A stretch of DNA of 64,000 nt from Sphaerisporangium rubeum (GTDB taxonomy: Bacteria; Actinomycetota; Actinomycetes; Streptosporangiales; Streptosporangiaceae), in assembly GCF_014207705.1 (NCBI RefSeq), contig NZ_JACHIU010000001.1:4022501-4086500 (forward strand), given 5' to 3'. This document shows positions 8,484 through 17,700 of this stretch, piece after piece. Position numbers and translations under genes: made by a program. The notes under the pieces were generated by a model. That model ran no database searches. It was not told the origin of the DNA and saw only the letters and a list, made by a program, of their open reading frames with translations. Each line of letters starts with the position of its first letter. The first letter of the stretch is position 1.

Positions 8484-9393
8484 TTCTCTCCTTCGGGAAT
8501 GCCACCGTGGCGTCGCCCGCGTCCCCCTGTCCGAACGGGATGAGCACCACGGTGATGTTGTCCTGACCGCCGGCGTCGTTCGCCATCCGGACCAGCCGGC
8601 GCGCCGCGGCGACAGGGGTGTCGTCCAGGGCCGCTGCGGCCAGCGCCTCCGGCTCGGGGTAGTAGTTCCACAGGCCGTCGCTGCACAGCAGCACCAGGCC
8701 GGGGCCGTCGGTGGTGAATTCGCGCACGTGCGGCACGACCTCGCCGGCGTCGGCGCCGAGCCAGGCCGTCAGCATGTGGGTGCCGGGTGCCGCGTCGTCC
8801 TCGGTGAGCAGCGCCGGGTGCGCGCCGAGCCAGTACGCTCTGCTGTCCCCCACCCAGGCGACCGTGACGTGCCGGCCGGCCGCCACCGCGGACACGTACG
8901 TGCAGGCCGGCGCGTCCTCCCCGGGACGGGCCGCGGCGGCGACGGCGCGCGCGGCCATCGCGACGGCCTCGCGGGTGGCGGTCGCGGCGTCCTCGCCCTC
9001 GGCGATCCGCTTGGCCAGGGTCAGCGCGGCCATGTCGGCCGCGGCCTGTGAGGCCTCCTCGGGCCGCGACGAGGTGGAGACGCCGTCGCAGACGACGCCG
9101 ATCACCGTGCCGGGCCCCGCGGTGACCAGGGCCATGGCGTCCTCGTTCTTGCTGTGCCGAAGGCCGCGGTCGGTCACCCCGGCCGAGGTCTCCACCTCGG
9201 TCTCTGCGTGGTCACGGCCGGTCGGCTGGAGCATGCCGCAGTTCTCGCAGTAGCCGTCGGAGCCCACGGCGGCCGAGCCGCAGGCGGTGCACGATCCGCT
9301 GTGGCCGGCGGCGGCGAGATCCTGGCCGCACTGCTCGCAGAACGCCTCCCCCGCGAGCACCGTCGTGCCGCAGGCCGGGCAGCAGGCGCTCAC
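8476..9393 (-). CDS. PP2C-type serine/threonine phosphatase with zinc ribbons
   Basis: A 305-residue PPM/PP2C phosphatase, the likely counterpart of the adjacent kinase. Two N-terminal Cys-pair modules (about residues 5-52, the second ending YCENCGM) precede the catalytic domain (about 70-295). The metal-binding and catalytic motifs are present: RGLRHSKNEDA, VVCDGVS, VGDSRAYW, CSDGLWNY and GGQDNITVVL. There are no membrane helices, so it is soluble, unlike PstP. The GTG start overlaps the pknG stop (GTGA), giving translational coupling. The N-terminal zinc module resembles those in PknG and the FHA protein of the same operon, which suggests shared docking. Confidence 0.92.
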   Translation of the reverse strand: MSACCPACGTTVLAGEAFCEQCGQDLAAAGHSGSCTACGSAAVGSDGYCENCGMLQPTGRDHAETEVETSAGVTDRGLRHSKNEDAMALVTAGPGTVIGVVCDGVSTSSRPEEASQAAADMAALTLAKRIAEGEDAATATREAVAMAARAVAAAARPGEDAPACTYVSAVAAGRHVTVAWVGDSRAYWLGAHPALLTEDDAAPGTHMLTAWLGADAGEVVPHVREFTTDGPGLVLLCSDGLWNYYPEPEALAAAALDDTPVAAARRLVRMANDAGGQDNITVVLIPFGQGDAGDATVAFPKERSG

Positions 9394-11960
9394 CAGAGCG
9401 TCCTCGGCCGTACGGCGTTGGCGCGGCCGATGAGCGCGTGCCGGTCGGCGGTCGAGCCGGCCGACCGTGCCAGCGAGCGGTAGACCCGTTCCAGTTCTCT
9501 GCGCACGCCGCCCTCGCTCAGCGGGGTGCCGAGCAGCGTGACGCCGACCGGGCCCTGTCTGCTCTGGCCGGTCACGAACCTGGCGAGCGCGCTCTCCAGC
9601 ACCTCGGACGCGAGGCCGTCACGGTCGCGCGAGTCGAGCTTGAGCGTGCGCAGCCGCTCCCCCGCCGCGACGAGCTCGGGCTCGGCGGGGGCCTGGCCCC
9701 GTACGGTGACCGCGACCAGAGCGACCTGTGCGGCAGTGCGGTGGATCGAGGTCGGCGGCACCTCTTCCAGGGCCGCCGCGGCGCCGGTCCTGTCGCCCTG
9801 CGCGAGGCGGATCCGCGCCAGGCCGAAGCACGCGCCGACGTAGGAGCGGTCGGTGCCCCACACGGCCTCGAAGTGACGCGCCGCGTCCGGACCGGCCCCC
9901 GCCGCCTCGATCGCGAAGGCCAGCGCCAGACGGGGTGCCGCCTCGCCGGGGAACCAGCCGTAGATGCCGTCGAAGAACCGCACCGCCGCGCCGGGGTCGC
10001 CGGCGGCCAGCTCGCCGACGCCGCGGTACCACCACAGCCGCCAGTCACCCGGCAGGTCCCTGGCGGCCCTGGCGTACAGGTCCTCGGGGACCTGGCGGCC
10101 GAGCTCGCTGAGCACCCTGATGCGGGCCAGCGTGGTCTCCGGGGTGGGTGGCGCGGACTCCAGCAACGCGACCAGCTCGTCGGGGTTCCCCGAGGTCAGG
10201 CCGGCCAGCAGGCCGGCGCCGGGGTCCAGCGGGTCGACCAGCGGCACCGGGAGCGACGCGGCGGCGTCCAGGCGGTCCAGCGGCCCGAAGACGGCCTTGG
10301 TGGTGGCCGGGGCCAGCTCGGTGCCGACCGCGCCGCGCTCGGGCCCGAACACCCCCGACTGCGCGGGATGCGGCACGCCGTCCTCGGCGGCCCTGGTCTC
10401 CCTGAGCACGCCGACGAGCTGGTCGCTCATCTCGGCGGCGCTCTGGAAACGGCGCGCGGGGTCGGGATCGGTGGCGCGTTGCAGCAGGCGCTGGAACGAC
10501 TCGTGCCGGGGGCCGAAGTCCGGCAGCGGCGCGGGGCCGCCGCCGGCGACCGGGCTGAACGGCATGGCGAGCACGGCCAGCGTGCGGCCGACGGTGTACA
10601 GGTCGGACGCGATCGTCGGGCCCTCGGTGGCGATCTCGGGGGCCTGGTAGCCGACGGTGCCGTAGATCGCGCTGTCGGCGTCGTCCACGCGCCGCACCGC
10701 GCCGAGGTCGATGAGCTTGAGCTGCTCCTCGACCTGGATGACGTTGGCGGGCTTGAGGTCGCAGTACAGCATGCCGCGGTCGTGCAGGTAGCCGAACGCG
10801 CGCAGGATCTCCAGGCCGTAGGCGATGACCTGGGACAGCGGGAGGGCCTGGCGGTTGTCGCTCTCACGCAGGCGGCGGCGCAGCAGGTCCTGCAGGGACT
10901 GGCCGCCGACGTACTCCATGACGATGTAGCCGACCAGCGTCCCGGTACCGGGGTCGGGGTGGTTCACGAAGTTGAAGATCTTGACGATGTTGGGGTGGTC
11001 CATCGCGGTGAGGAACCGCCGCTCGGCCTCCGCGGCCGCCAGGGCCTCCAGGTCGCCGGTGTCGAGCAGGCCCTTCATGACGACCCAGCGGCCGTCGAGG
11101 TTGCGGTCGGCCGCCAGGTAGATCCAGCCGAGGCCGCCGTGCGCGAGGCAGCCCTTCACCTCGTACTGGTGGGCCACCAGGTCGCCGGCCACGAGTTTCG
11201 GGGTGAACGAGAAGCGCTGGCCGCAGTGGGGGCAGAACCCCTCGGGCCGTCCGGGCCTGCCGTCCCGGTGGCGTCCCACCGGCTTGCCGCAGTCGGGATT
11301 GCCGCAGAAACGGCGGTCCTCCGGCACCACCGGGTCCTGCATCACGACGGCGGACGGGTCCCGGTACGGCACCGGCGGCACCTCGACCAGGCCCATGCCG
11401 AGCATGCCGCGCCGCGATCGCGTGCTGGTGCGCCGGGACGAACTGATCTGACTGGGTGTGCTCCCCGTCGGCGCGGCACCCCCGATCGACGGCCTCGTCA
11501 TCTGCGGCAGTGCCGCCGACGGTGCCGCCGGGCCCGGCCGGCCATTGCCTTCCGGTCCGCCAGGCGCGCCTGGCGGCCGGCCCCCGTCGGGGCCGGGTCC
11601 TGAGGGCCAGGCGGTGCCGGGACGGCCGGGGCCCACGGGGCCAGCGGGCTGTCCCCCGGGGGCACCCGAAGGCCACGCCGTGCCGGGCCGGCCCGAGGGG
11701 CCCATCTGCGGCTGCGCGGACCCAGGCGCGCCGGGAGGCAGCGTGCCGGGCTGTCCGGGCCGGACGGCGCCGGGTGGGCCCATCGGCGGGCCGGCCGGGT
11801 GCCCCGTGCCGGGGCCGTACCCGCCAGGCGGCCCGGCCTGCGGGCCGGCCGGCGACGCCGCGTGCCGTCCCGAGGACGCGGGGACGGGTGCCATGCCGCA
11901 GGTGTCGCAGTACCCGTCCACCACCGTCCCGGCACAGCCGGGCTGCTCGCACTTGGTCAT
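9390..11960 (-). CDS. pknG: Serine/threonine protein kinase PknG
   Basis: An 856-residue soluble kinase. In order: a zinc-binding-like module (residues 4-22, ending YCDTCGM); a long Pro/Gly-rich linker (about 25-200); a rubredoxin-like region with paired CxxC-type sites (FCGNPDCG and FCPHCG, about 212-250); the kinase domain (about 265-540); and TPR-like helices to the end. The kinase has the GGLGWIYLA loop, the VVMKG lysine, YCDLKPANVI in place of HRDLKxxN, and LIDLGA in place of DFG, all typical of PknG. PknG regulates glutamate/2-oxoglutarate metabolism in actinobacteria. The ATG start is placed at the conserved Cys module; an upstream open frame is non-coding in character. The phosphatase gene overlaps its stop. 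Confidence 0.95.
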   Translation of the reverse strand: MTKCEQPGCAGTVVDGYCDTCGMAPVPASSGRHAASPAGPQAGPPGGYGPGTGHPAGPPMGPPGAVRPGQPGTLPPGAPGSAQPQMGPSGRPGTAWPSGAPGGQPAGPVGPGRPGTAWPSGPGPDGGRPPGAPGGPEGNGRPGPAAPSAALPQMTRPSIGGAAPTGSTPSQISSSRRTSTRSRRGMLGMGLVEVPPVPYRDPSAVVMQDPVVPEDRRFCGNPDCGKPVGRHRDGRPGRPEGFCPHCGQRFSFTPKLVAGDLVAHQYEVKGCLAHGGLGWIYLAADRNLDGRWVVMKGLLDTGDLEALAAAEAERRFLTAMDHPNIVKIFNFVNHPDPGTGTLVGYIVMEYVGGQSLQDLLRRRLRESDNRQALPLSQVIAYGLEILRAFGYLHDRGMLYCDLKPANVIQVEEQLKLIDLGAVRRVDDADSAIYGTVGYQAPEIATEGPTIASDLYTVGRTLAVLAMPFSPVAGGGPAPLPDFGPRHESFQRLLQRATDPDPARRFQSAAEMSDQLVGVLRETRAAEDGVPHPAQSGVFGPERGAVGTELAPATTKAVFGPLDRLDAAASLPVPLVDPLDPGAGLLAGLTSGNPDELVALLESAPPTPETTLARIRVLSELGRQVPEDLYARAARDLPGDWRLWWYRGVGELAAGDPGAAVRFFDGIYGWFPGEAAPRLALAFAIEAAGAGPDAARHFEAVWGTDRSYVGACFGLARIRLAQGDRTGAAAALEEVPPTSIHRTAAQVALVAVTVRGQAPAEPELVAAGERLRTLKLDSRDRDGLASEVLESALARFVTGQSRQGPVGVTLLGTPLSEGGVRRELERVYRSLARSAGSTADRHALIGRANAVRPRTLW

Positions 11961-12006
11961 CCGGCCCCTCCGCTCCGGCACGCGGCCACGAGCTCGTCGT
12001 CGTCGG

Positions 12007-13173
12007 TCATCCGGCCGCTCCGATCCGGTTGATGGCCCGCTGGTACTCGGCGACCGCCACGGTCGCCCCGCGCAGGTCGCAGGGGGCCGTCCACAGCAGG
12101 TCGCGAGCCTTGCCGTACAGGGCCGCGAGGGCCAGGTCCTCGGCACGGCCGAGGCGTGCCGCCTTGGCCTGGTAGGCGGTGAGGCGGCCGCGCAGCTCGT
12201 CGCGGCGGCCGATGAGGCCGGCGATGGACTCGCCGATCGCGGTGGCCCTGGACAAGGAGTCCTCCACTGCGCGCTCCAGGTCGGCCATGCGGCCGGCCAG
12301 TTCGAGCCAGCGGCCCCGCACGGTGGCGAGCGCGGCGAGGCGGTCGCGCAGCGCACCCGCCTGGTCGGGCAGCGCGGGCAGGGCCGGGTCGGCGATCTTC
12401 ACGAGCACGACGTCACGCGCGCGCCGCGCCGCGCTCTCGGCCTCGGCGACCTCGTCGATGCGCTCACCGAGCCGGCCGGCCCGTGTCTCGTAGTCGTCGC
12501 GGATGCCGGCCGCGCGTTCCAGTGCGGCGCGGCGCGCGGTGACCGCGCCGGCGACCGAGGCGATCTCGTCGCGGCGGCCGGCCGACCCGAGCGGGTCGGC
12601 GGTCACGGCGGCGCGCAGGCGGTCCAGTGTGTCACCGAGCCGGTCGAGCTCGGGGTCGGGGGCACCGAGCCCGCCGGCGAGGTCGAGCGCGGCGCGGCGC
12701 GCGGCGTCGGCCTCGTCGAGCGTGGGGAGCAGCGCGCTCCACGCGTCGTCGATCGCGGCGACGGTGGCGGCGATCTCGCGGTAGGCGTGGTCCATGCGGG
12801 CCAGCGCGGCGTCCAGGGTGACCCACTCGCCGGCGGCGCGCAGCAGTGAGCGTTTCTCCACCGGCACGTCGCCGGGCTTGAGCTCGACCGACGGCCCGGT
12901 GAGCAGCGCCGTCAGCGCCTCCAGGTCGGGACGTCCGGCGGCGCGCAGCTCGGCCGCCTGGTCGAGGACGCGGCGGTAGGCGTCGAACAGCCACCACAGG
13001 GTGACCGTGGCGCCGCGCGCGGCGTCCCAGCGCCGTCCCGTCTCCCCTTCGGGGGTCATGCCGGTGAGCAGCCGGTGGGTGGCGTGCGCGTCGAGATCCA
13101 GCAGGTCGCCGCCGACGCGGTCGCGCTCCTCGGTGCGGCGGCGCAACGCGTGGTCGATCCCCTCCAGGCTCAT
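12007..13173 (-). CDS. Coiled-coil protein at the head of the PknG operon
   Basis: A 388-residue, almost wholly alpha-helical Ala/Arg/Glu/Leu-rich protein with long predicted coiled-coil stretches (about residues 100-330), no signal peptide and no membrane helix. I do not recognise a named family. It ends 46 bases before pknG on the same strand and has no obvious promoter between them, so it is probably the first gene of the PknG operon and may scaffold the kinase complex. The ATG at 13173 is used here. A GTG at 13203 with a close GGGGAG is also possible and would add ten residues. Confidence 0.75.
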   Translation of the reverse strand: MSLEGIDHALRRRTEERDRVGGDLLDLDAHATHRLLTGMTPEGETGRRWDAARGATVTLWWLFDAYRRVLDQAAELRAAGRPDLEALTALLTGPSVELKPGDVPVEKRSLLRAAGEWVTLDAALARMDHAYREIAATVAAIDDAWSALLPTLDEADAARRAALDLAGGLGAPDPELDRLGDTLDRLRAAVTADPLGSAGRRDEIASVAGAVTARRAALERAAGIRDDYETRAGRLGERIDEVAEAESAARRARDVVLVKIADPALPALPDQAGALRDRLAALATVRGRWLELAGRMADLERAVEDSLSRATAIGESIAGLIGRRDELRGRLTAYQAKAARLGRAEDLALAALYGKARDLLWTAPCDLRGATVAVAEYQRAINRIGAAG

Positions 13174-13372
13174 AGGCGGCCCGGCGGCCCCGCGCGTGTT
13201 CACCGCTCCCCGTCACCCCCGGACTGGCACGTACTAAACCTCTCCCATAGACATTCTTTCCACAATTCCGCGAAGCGCGTGCGCGACAAGCGTGCCGGAG
13301 AGGCGCGTATTCCATCACATACCGATCACGCGCACGTCACGGAGGGGTTCGCCGCGCGTGCGGTGACCGGCG

Positions 13373-13582
13373 TCAGTGGACGACGAGCCAGGCCCAGATG
13401 CTTCTGACCAGGTCGAATCCGACGCCGCCAGGCACGCCGAGCACGCGGCCGGCGGCGGTCGCGATCACGTGCTCGATGGCGGTCTCGTCCCGGTACTGCA
13501 CCGCGTAGTCCAGGCGCAACGCGTACTCGGCGTCCTCGCGGCGCCGGCGGTCCACCACGTCGCTGATGTCGTCGTCGGTCAT
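13373..13582 (-). CDS. Small hypothetical protein downstream of the GTPase
   Basis: A 69-residue protein with an acidic, charged N-terminal half and a hydrophobic C-terminal end (WAWLVV), which could associate with a membrane. No family is recognised. A good ribosome site (GAGGAA, 9 bases before ATG) and strong third-position G/C support it as a real gene. It follows the GTPase gene by about 35 bases on the same strand, so the two are probably cotranscribed and may work together. A roughly 200-base gap then separates it from the coiled-coil gene. Confidence 0.7.
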   Translation of the reverse strand: MTDDDISDVVDRRRREDAEYALRLDYAVQYRDETAIEHVIATAAGRVLGVPGGVGFDLVRSIWAWLVVH

Positions 13583-13617
13583 GGTCGGGGTTCCTCGCGG
13601 GTACGGGGTGACGCGGG

Positions 13618-14649
13618 TCACAGCGGATTGAAGGGGTGCCGGCCGAGGTCGAACGCGGTGACGCCGCGCACGCCGTCCCAGATCATGAAGTTGCCGAACC
13701 CCCGCATGTCCGCGACCGGCACGCCGCCGAGCGCGGTCACGTCGTCGAGCAGCCGCTGGAACCGGAAGATCGCGGTCGGGCCGAGCTTGCTGACCACGGT
13801 GACCAGCAGCGGCGCGAGGTTGAAGCGGAACAGCGCCGAGCACGGCAGCACGCGGTGGTTGTCCCGCAGCCGCTGGAAGACCTCGGCGTGCTCGGGGTGC
13901 GCGGCGCGGTAGGCGTCGCACACCGCCTGGGAGAAGTGGCCGCGGTAGCGCACCGTGTGGCCGTCGGACGCGAGCCGGTCGTCGGCCGGGGTGAACCCGC
14001 CGGTGTTGTAGGTGGTGGCGGTGAGCAGGTCGTCCCACGGTTCGAGCAGCGCGCGCTCGAAGTACGCCGCCTTGGCGGCGAGGCGGCCGGCGAGCTGAGC
14101 GCTCGGCACGAAGGTGCCGTGCCTGCCGCGCATGTCGAAGATCCACGGTGGCGGGGTGAGGGTGTCGGCCTTGGTGAGGACCACGGTGAGCTTGCTCATC
14201 ACGTGGCGCCGTTCCTCGTCGTCCACACCGGCGAGCAGCAGGCGCAGCCGCTCGGCGTCGTAGGCGGCCGAGCGGCTGTCGGCGTGCACGGCCCAGATGA
14301 CGACGTCGGCCTCGGCGAGCTTTTCCACGTACATCGCGGCGTATGCCGGGTCGGTGGCCGGCGACTCCCCAATTCCGGGCATATCCCAAAAGGTAAGGTG
14401 ATGGCCGGAATTACCGGGGACAGTTACCGCCTGTGGCTTTTCTGGTACGGGCTTCACGTCGCCGACCGTCAGATCGGTCCCGAAAAGCGCGTTGAGCAGG
14501 GACGACTTCCCCACACCGGCCTGGCCCATCACGGCCACGCTCAGCGGCCGGGCCGCCTCGGCGTCGCGTTCGGCGCGCACGTTCTCGCGCACCTCTTCCA
14601 ACCGGCGCTCGCCGAGGGCATCAACCGAAATTCGGTCGATCCTTGCCAC
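13618..14649 (-). CDS. Dynamin/Era-like GTPase
   Basis: A 343-residue GTP-binding protein. The G1/Walker A motif GQAGVGKSS lies near residues 42-50, G3 is DMPGIG near 89-94, and G4 is TKAD near 162. The region after the G-domain is helical and has no membrane anchor. The family includes 50S-ribosome GTPases and dynamin-like small GTPases; this protein cannot be assigned to a named member. GTG at 14649 is preferred because GAGGTGAG lies just before it. The ATG at 14667 has no ribosome site. It is divergent from the BTAD-ATPase regulator, about 80 bases away, so the two may share a control region. Confidence 0.82.
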   Translation of the reverse strand: MARIDRISVDALGERRLEEVRENVRAERDAEAARPLSVAVMGQAGVGKSSLLNALFGTDLTVGDVKPVPEKPQAVTVPGNSGHHLTFWDMPGIGESPATDPAYAAMYVEKLAEADVVIWAVHADSRSAAYDAERLRLLLAGVDDEERRHVMSKLTVVLTKADTLTPPPWIFDMRGRHGTFVPSAQLAGRLAAKAAYFERALLEPWDDLLTATTYNTGGFTPADDRLASDGHTVRYRGHFSQAVCDAYRAAHPEHAEVFQRLRDNHRVLPCSALFRFNLAPLLVTVVSKLGPTAIFRFQRLLDDVTALGGVPVADMRGFGNFMIWDGVRGVTAFDLGRHPFNPL

Positions 14650-14730
14650 GGACTCACCTCGCGTCATAGCGTTAATGACGTTTACGGCTGTTTTCTGCCA
14701 CCGGCCCCATCGTCGCCACCGATCCTTGCG

Positions 14731-17700
14731 ATGACCTTGCGGAGAAGGCCGTCGATCGAGAATCAGACATCACTCTTCGCGGCGGTGAAAGTGGCGCGTT
14801 TCGACATCCGATTGCTCGGCGACGTCTCGATCCTGGTGGACGGAGCTCCACGCAAGCTCCTCCCGCAGACGGCCAAGGCCCTGGCCATGCTGGTCTCGGC
14901 GCGCAATCCGGTGCCGCAGAACTCCCTGGCCGCCGCGCTCGGCCAGAGCCCCGACTGGCCGGTCCCCGACGTCGCACCGCCGCTGTCGCGCCTGCGCACG
15001 GCCCTGTCCGGCAGCGAGCTCGACATCCCTCCTGCCAAGTGGTCGCACGCCTACGAACTGGTGGAGCGCGTGCCGGGGTACCTCGCCGCCACGGTCGACG
15101 CCGCGCGCTTCGAGGCCGGGGTCCGCCGGGGCCGCGAGCTGTACGACGCCGGCGAGCTCGACGGCGCGCTGACCGCGCTGCGCGACGCGGCGAGCGAGTG
15201 GCGCGGCGCGCCTTTCGCGTCGCTCGCGGCCGGATGGAGCCTGCCGTGGGTCTGCGAGAGCCATCGCGCGCGGCTGGAGGAGCAGCGCGGCGAGCTCGTG
15301 CGCCTCACGGCGCGGATCGCGCTGCGGCTCGGCAGGCACGAGGAGGCGGCGTTCGTCACCCGCGGCACGGTCGGCGAAGGACAGGACGACACGGCGGCGC
15401 TGTGGCTGCTGCGGTTCCTGACCGGGCTGCGCGAGGACGGCGGCGCGTCCGCGCGGCGCGTGGCGGACCGGCGCGGCTCCCGCTCACCCAACGACGACGC
15501 GGCGCGGCGCGCCATGGACCTGCTCGCGCTGCACGAGCACGGCTTCGACGCCACCGCGCCGCTCGGCACGTCCCGGTGGCAGGAGCAGGACGGCCCGGAG
15601 GAGCTGATCGGACGGCAGCACGAGATCGGCAGGCTCACCGGCCTCGTCCGCCGGCTCTCCGCCGGCCGTTCCGCCGCGCTGGCGCTGACCGGCGAAGGCG
15701 GCGTCGGCAAGAGCCGCCTGCTGCGCGAGGCCGAGCGGGTGGCCGCCCGCGAGCGCGTGCTCATGGTGACGGTGATGTGCCAGGACCTCGACGGACTGCA
15801 ACCCTGGCGGGAGCTGGCAGGCGCCGTGTGGGGTCACCTGCGGCGCGACCTCGCCGCGCCACCCGAGCCGATCACCCCGCGTGAGCGTGAGTCGCTCGGC
15901 AAGCTCATGTCGGCAGGCGTGACCGCCTCACCCGCGCGGCCCGGCCACGAACGCGATCCACGTGAGCTGACGTTCCTGCTGGTCAGCCTGTTACGCCGGG
16001 CCGCGGGCAACGGCCTGCTCGTGGCCCTCGACAACGCGCACCTGCTCGGTTCCCACGCCGTGGAGCTGCTCCAGCACGTACGCAAGGGCCTGGAGACCGC
16101 CCCGGTGGGCTTCCTGCTCGCCACCCGACAGGACTCCACGCACTGGGACCACATCATGGACACCCTGGCCGTCGCTCCGCTCACCGTGGACGAGGTGGCG
16201 ACGTGGCTCGGCCGCGCGTGGGGACGTGAGCCCAGCGTGGACGAGTCCAAGGAGGCGGTCCGCGTCACCGACGGCCTGCCCCTGGAACTGTGCCGCCTCA
16301 CCGAGACCGGCGGGCCCCTCACCACCCTGACCCGTCCCCTGGACGGCTCCGCGCCGGCCACTCCTGGCGGCACGGCACGAGACCTTCTGGCCGGCTCCCT
16401 GGACGGCTCAGCCTCCCCGGACGGCGCCGCCGCGGCCCGGCCGGCCGTGGAACGGGTACCGGCCCCCCGGCGGCCCCACGACGACGTCTCTCCTGCCACC
16501 GGCGCCGGGCCCGCCACGACGTTCGTGTGGCTGGCCGCGGCGGCGATCACCGCGGTCGGACGGGACATCGATCCCGCGCTGGTGGCGCGCATGCTCGACC
16601 TGACCCCCGAGGACGCCGACCGCAGGCAGGCGCTGGCCGCGTCCGGCAACACCGTCAAGGGGCACGACCGGGTGCGTTTCACGCACGACCGTTCCCGTGA
16701 GGACGTGCTGGAGGAGCTGAAGCGCGACCCCGCGCTGGCCAGGGACCTGCACCGCAGGGCCTTCGAGGCGCTGACCGGACGCGTGACCGCCGGCGGGTGG
16801 ATGGACCCGTCGCTGCCGGTCCGCGTCGCACAGCACGCGCGCGCCGCCGGCGCGGCGCTCCCCGAGGAGCGCACGGCCGCCGCCTGCCTGGACGCCGCCC
16901 GCGCCGAGCAGCGCGGTTTCGGCGTCGGCGACGCGGTGACCTGGGCCGAGGAGGGCCTGCGGCTGCGTGCCGACGCGGCCACCCGGGTCGGGCTGCTCAT
17001 CACGCTCGGCGACGCGCTCGGCGACGGCGGGGACATGGAGCAGGCGGGCCGGCGCTACCTGGAGGCGTACCAGGCGGCAGGCGCCGAGCTGCCGCGGCCC
17101 GCCGCGACCGCCGCGATCCGCCTGGCCCGCCGCTGGTCTCCCCCCGGCCAGATCGACCAGCAGCTCGTCCACCTGCTGAGCACGGCGCTCACCCGCCTGT
17201 CCCACGACACCGGCGAGGAGGCGGCCGAGCTACGGCTCCAGCTGACGGCGCACCTCGCCAAGAAACACACCATGGCCGTCATCCCCGGTGACGGCGCGGC
17301 CGGCGCCGTCGAGCTGGCCCGCGCCACCTTGCGCGAGCTTCCCGAAGGCGGGGACGACCTGGTGCGCTGCGAGGTGCTCACCGAGTGCCGCTGGGCCCTG
17401 TACGACCACGCCGGGCCGGCCGAACTGCTCGGCATCGCCACCCGCCTGCAGGAGGCCGGCATCCGCGCCGGCTCCGCGCACTTCCAGGGTGAGGCGCTCG
17501 TCGCGACGGCCATCGACCAGCTCCGCCTCGGCCGTCTCGCCGACGCGCTCGCCACCGTGGACCGGCACCGATCGCTGGTGACGCGCGACCCCCGTTCCCT
17601 CGGCCCGTGGCTGCGCGGCACCCTGGACACGCTGATGGACCTGTGGAACGGCGACTTCGCGCGCGCCGAGCAGCGCATCACCGGCGAGTCGTTGCCCATG

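Noticed and set aside
9438..11603. 721-codon plus-strand open frame opposite pknG
   Set aside because: The minus strand encodes a full PknG kinase with all motifs; the plus frame is low-complexity His/Arg/Gly-rich shadow.
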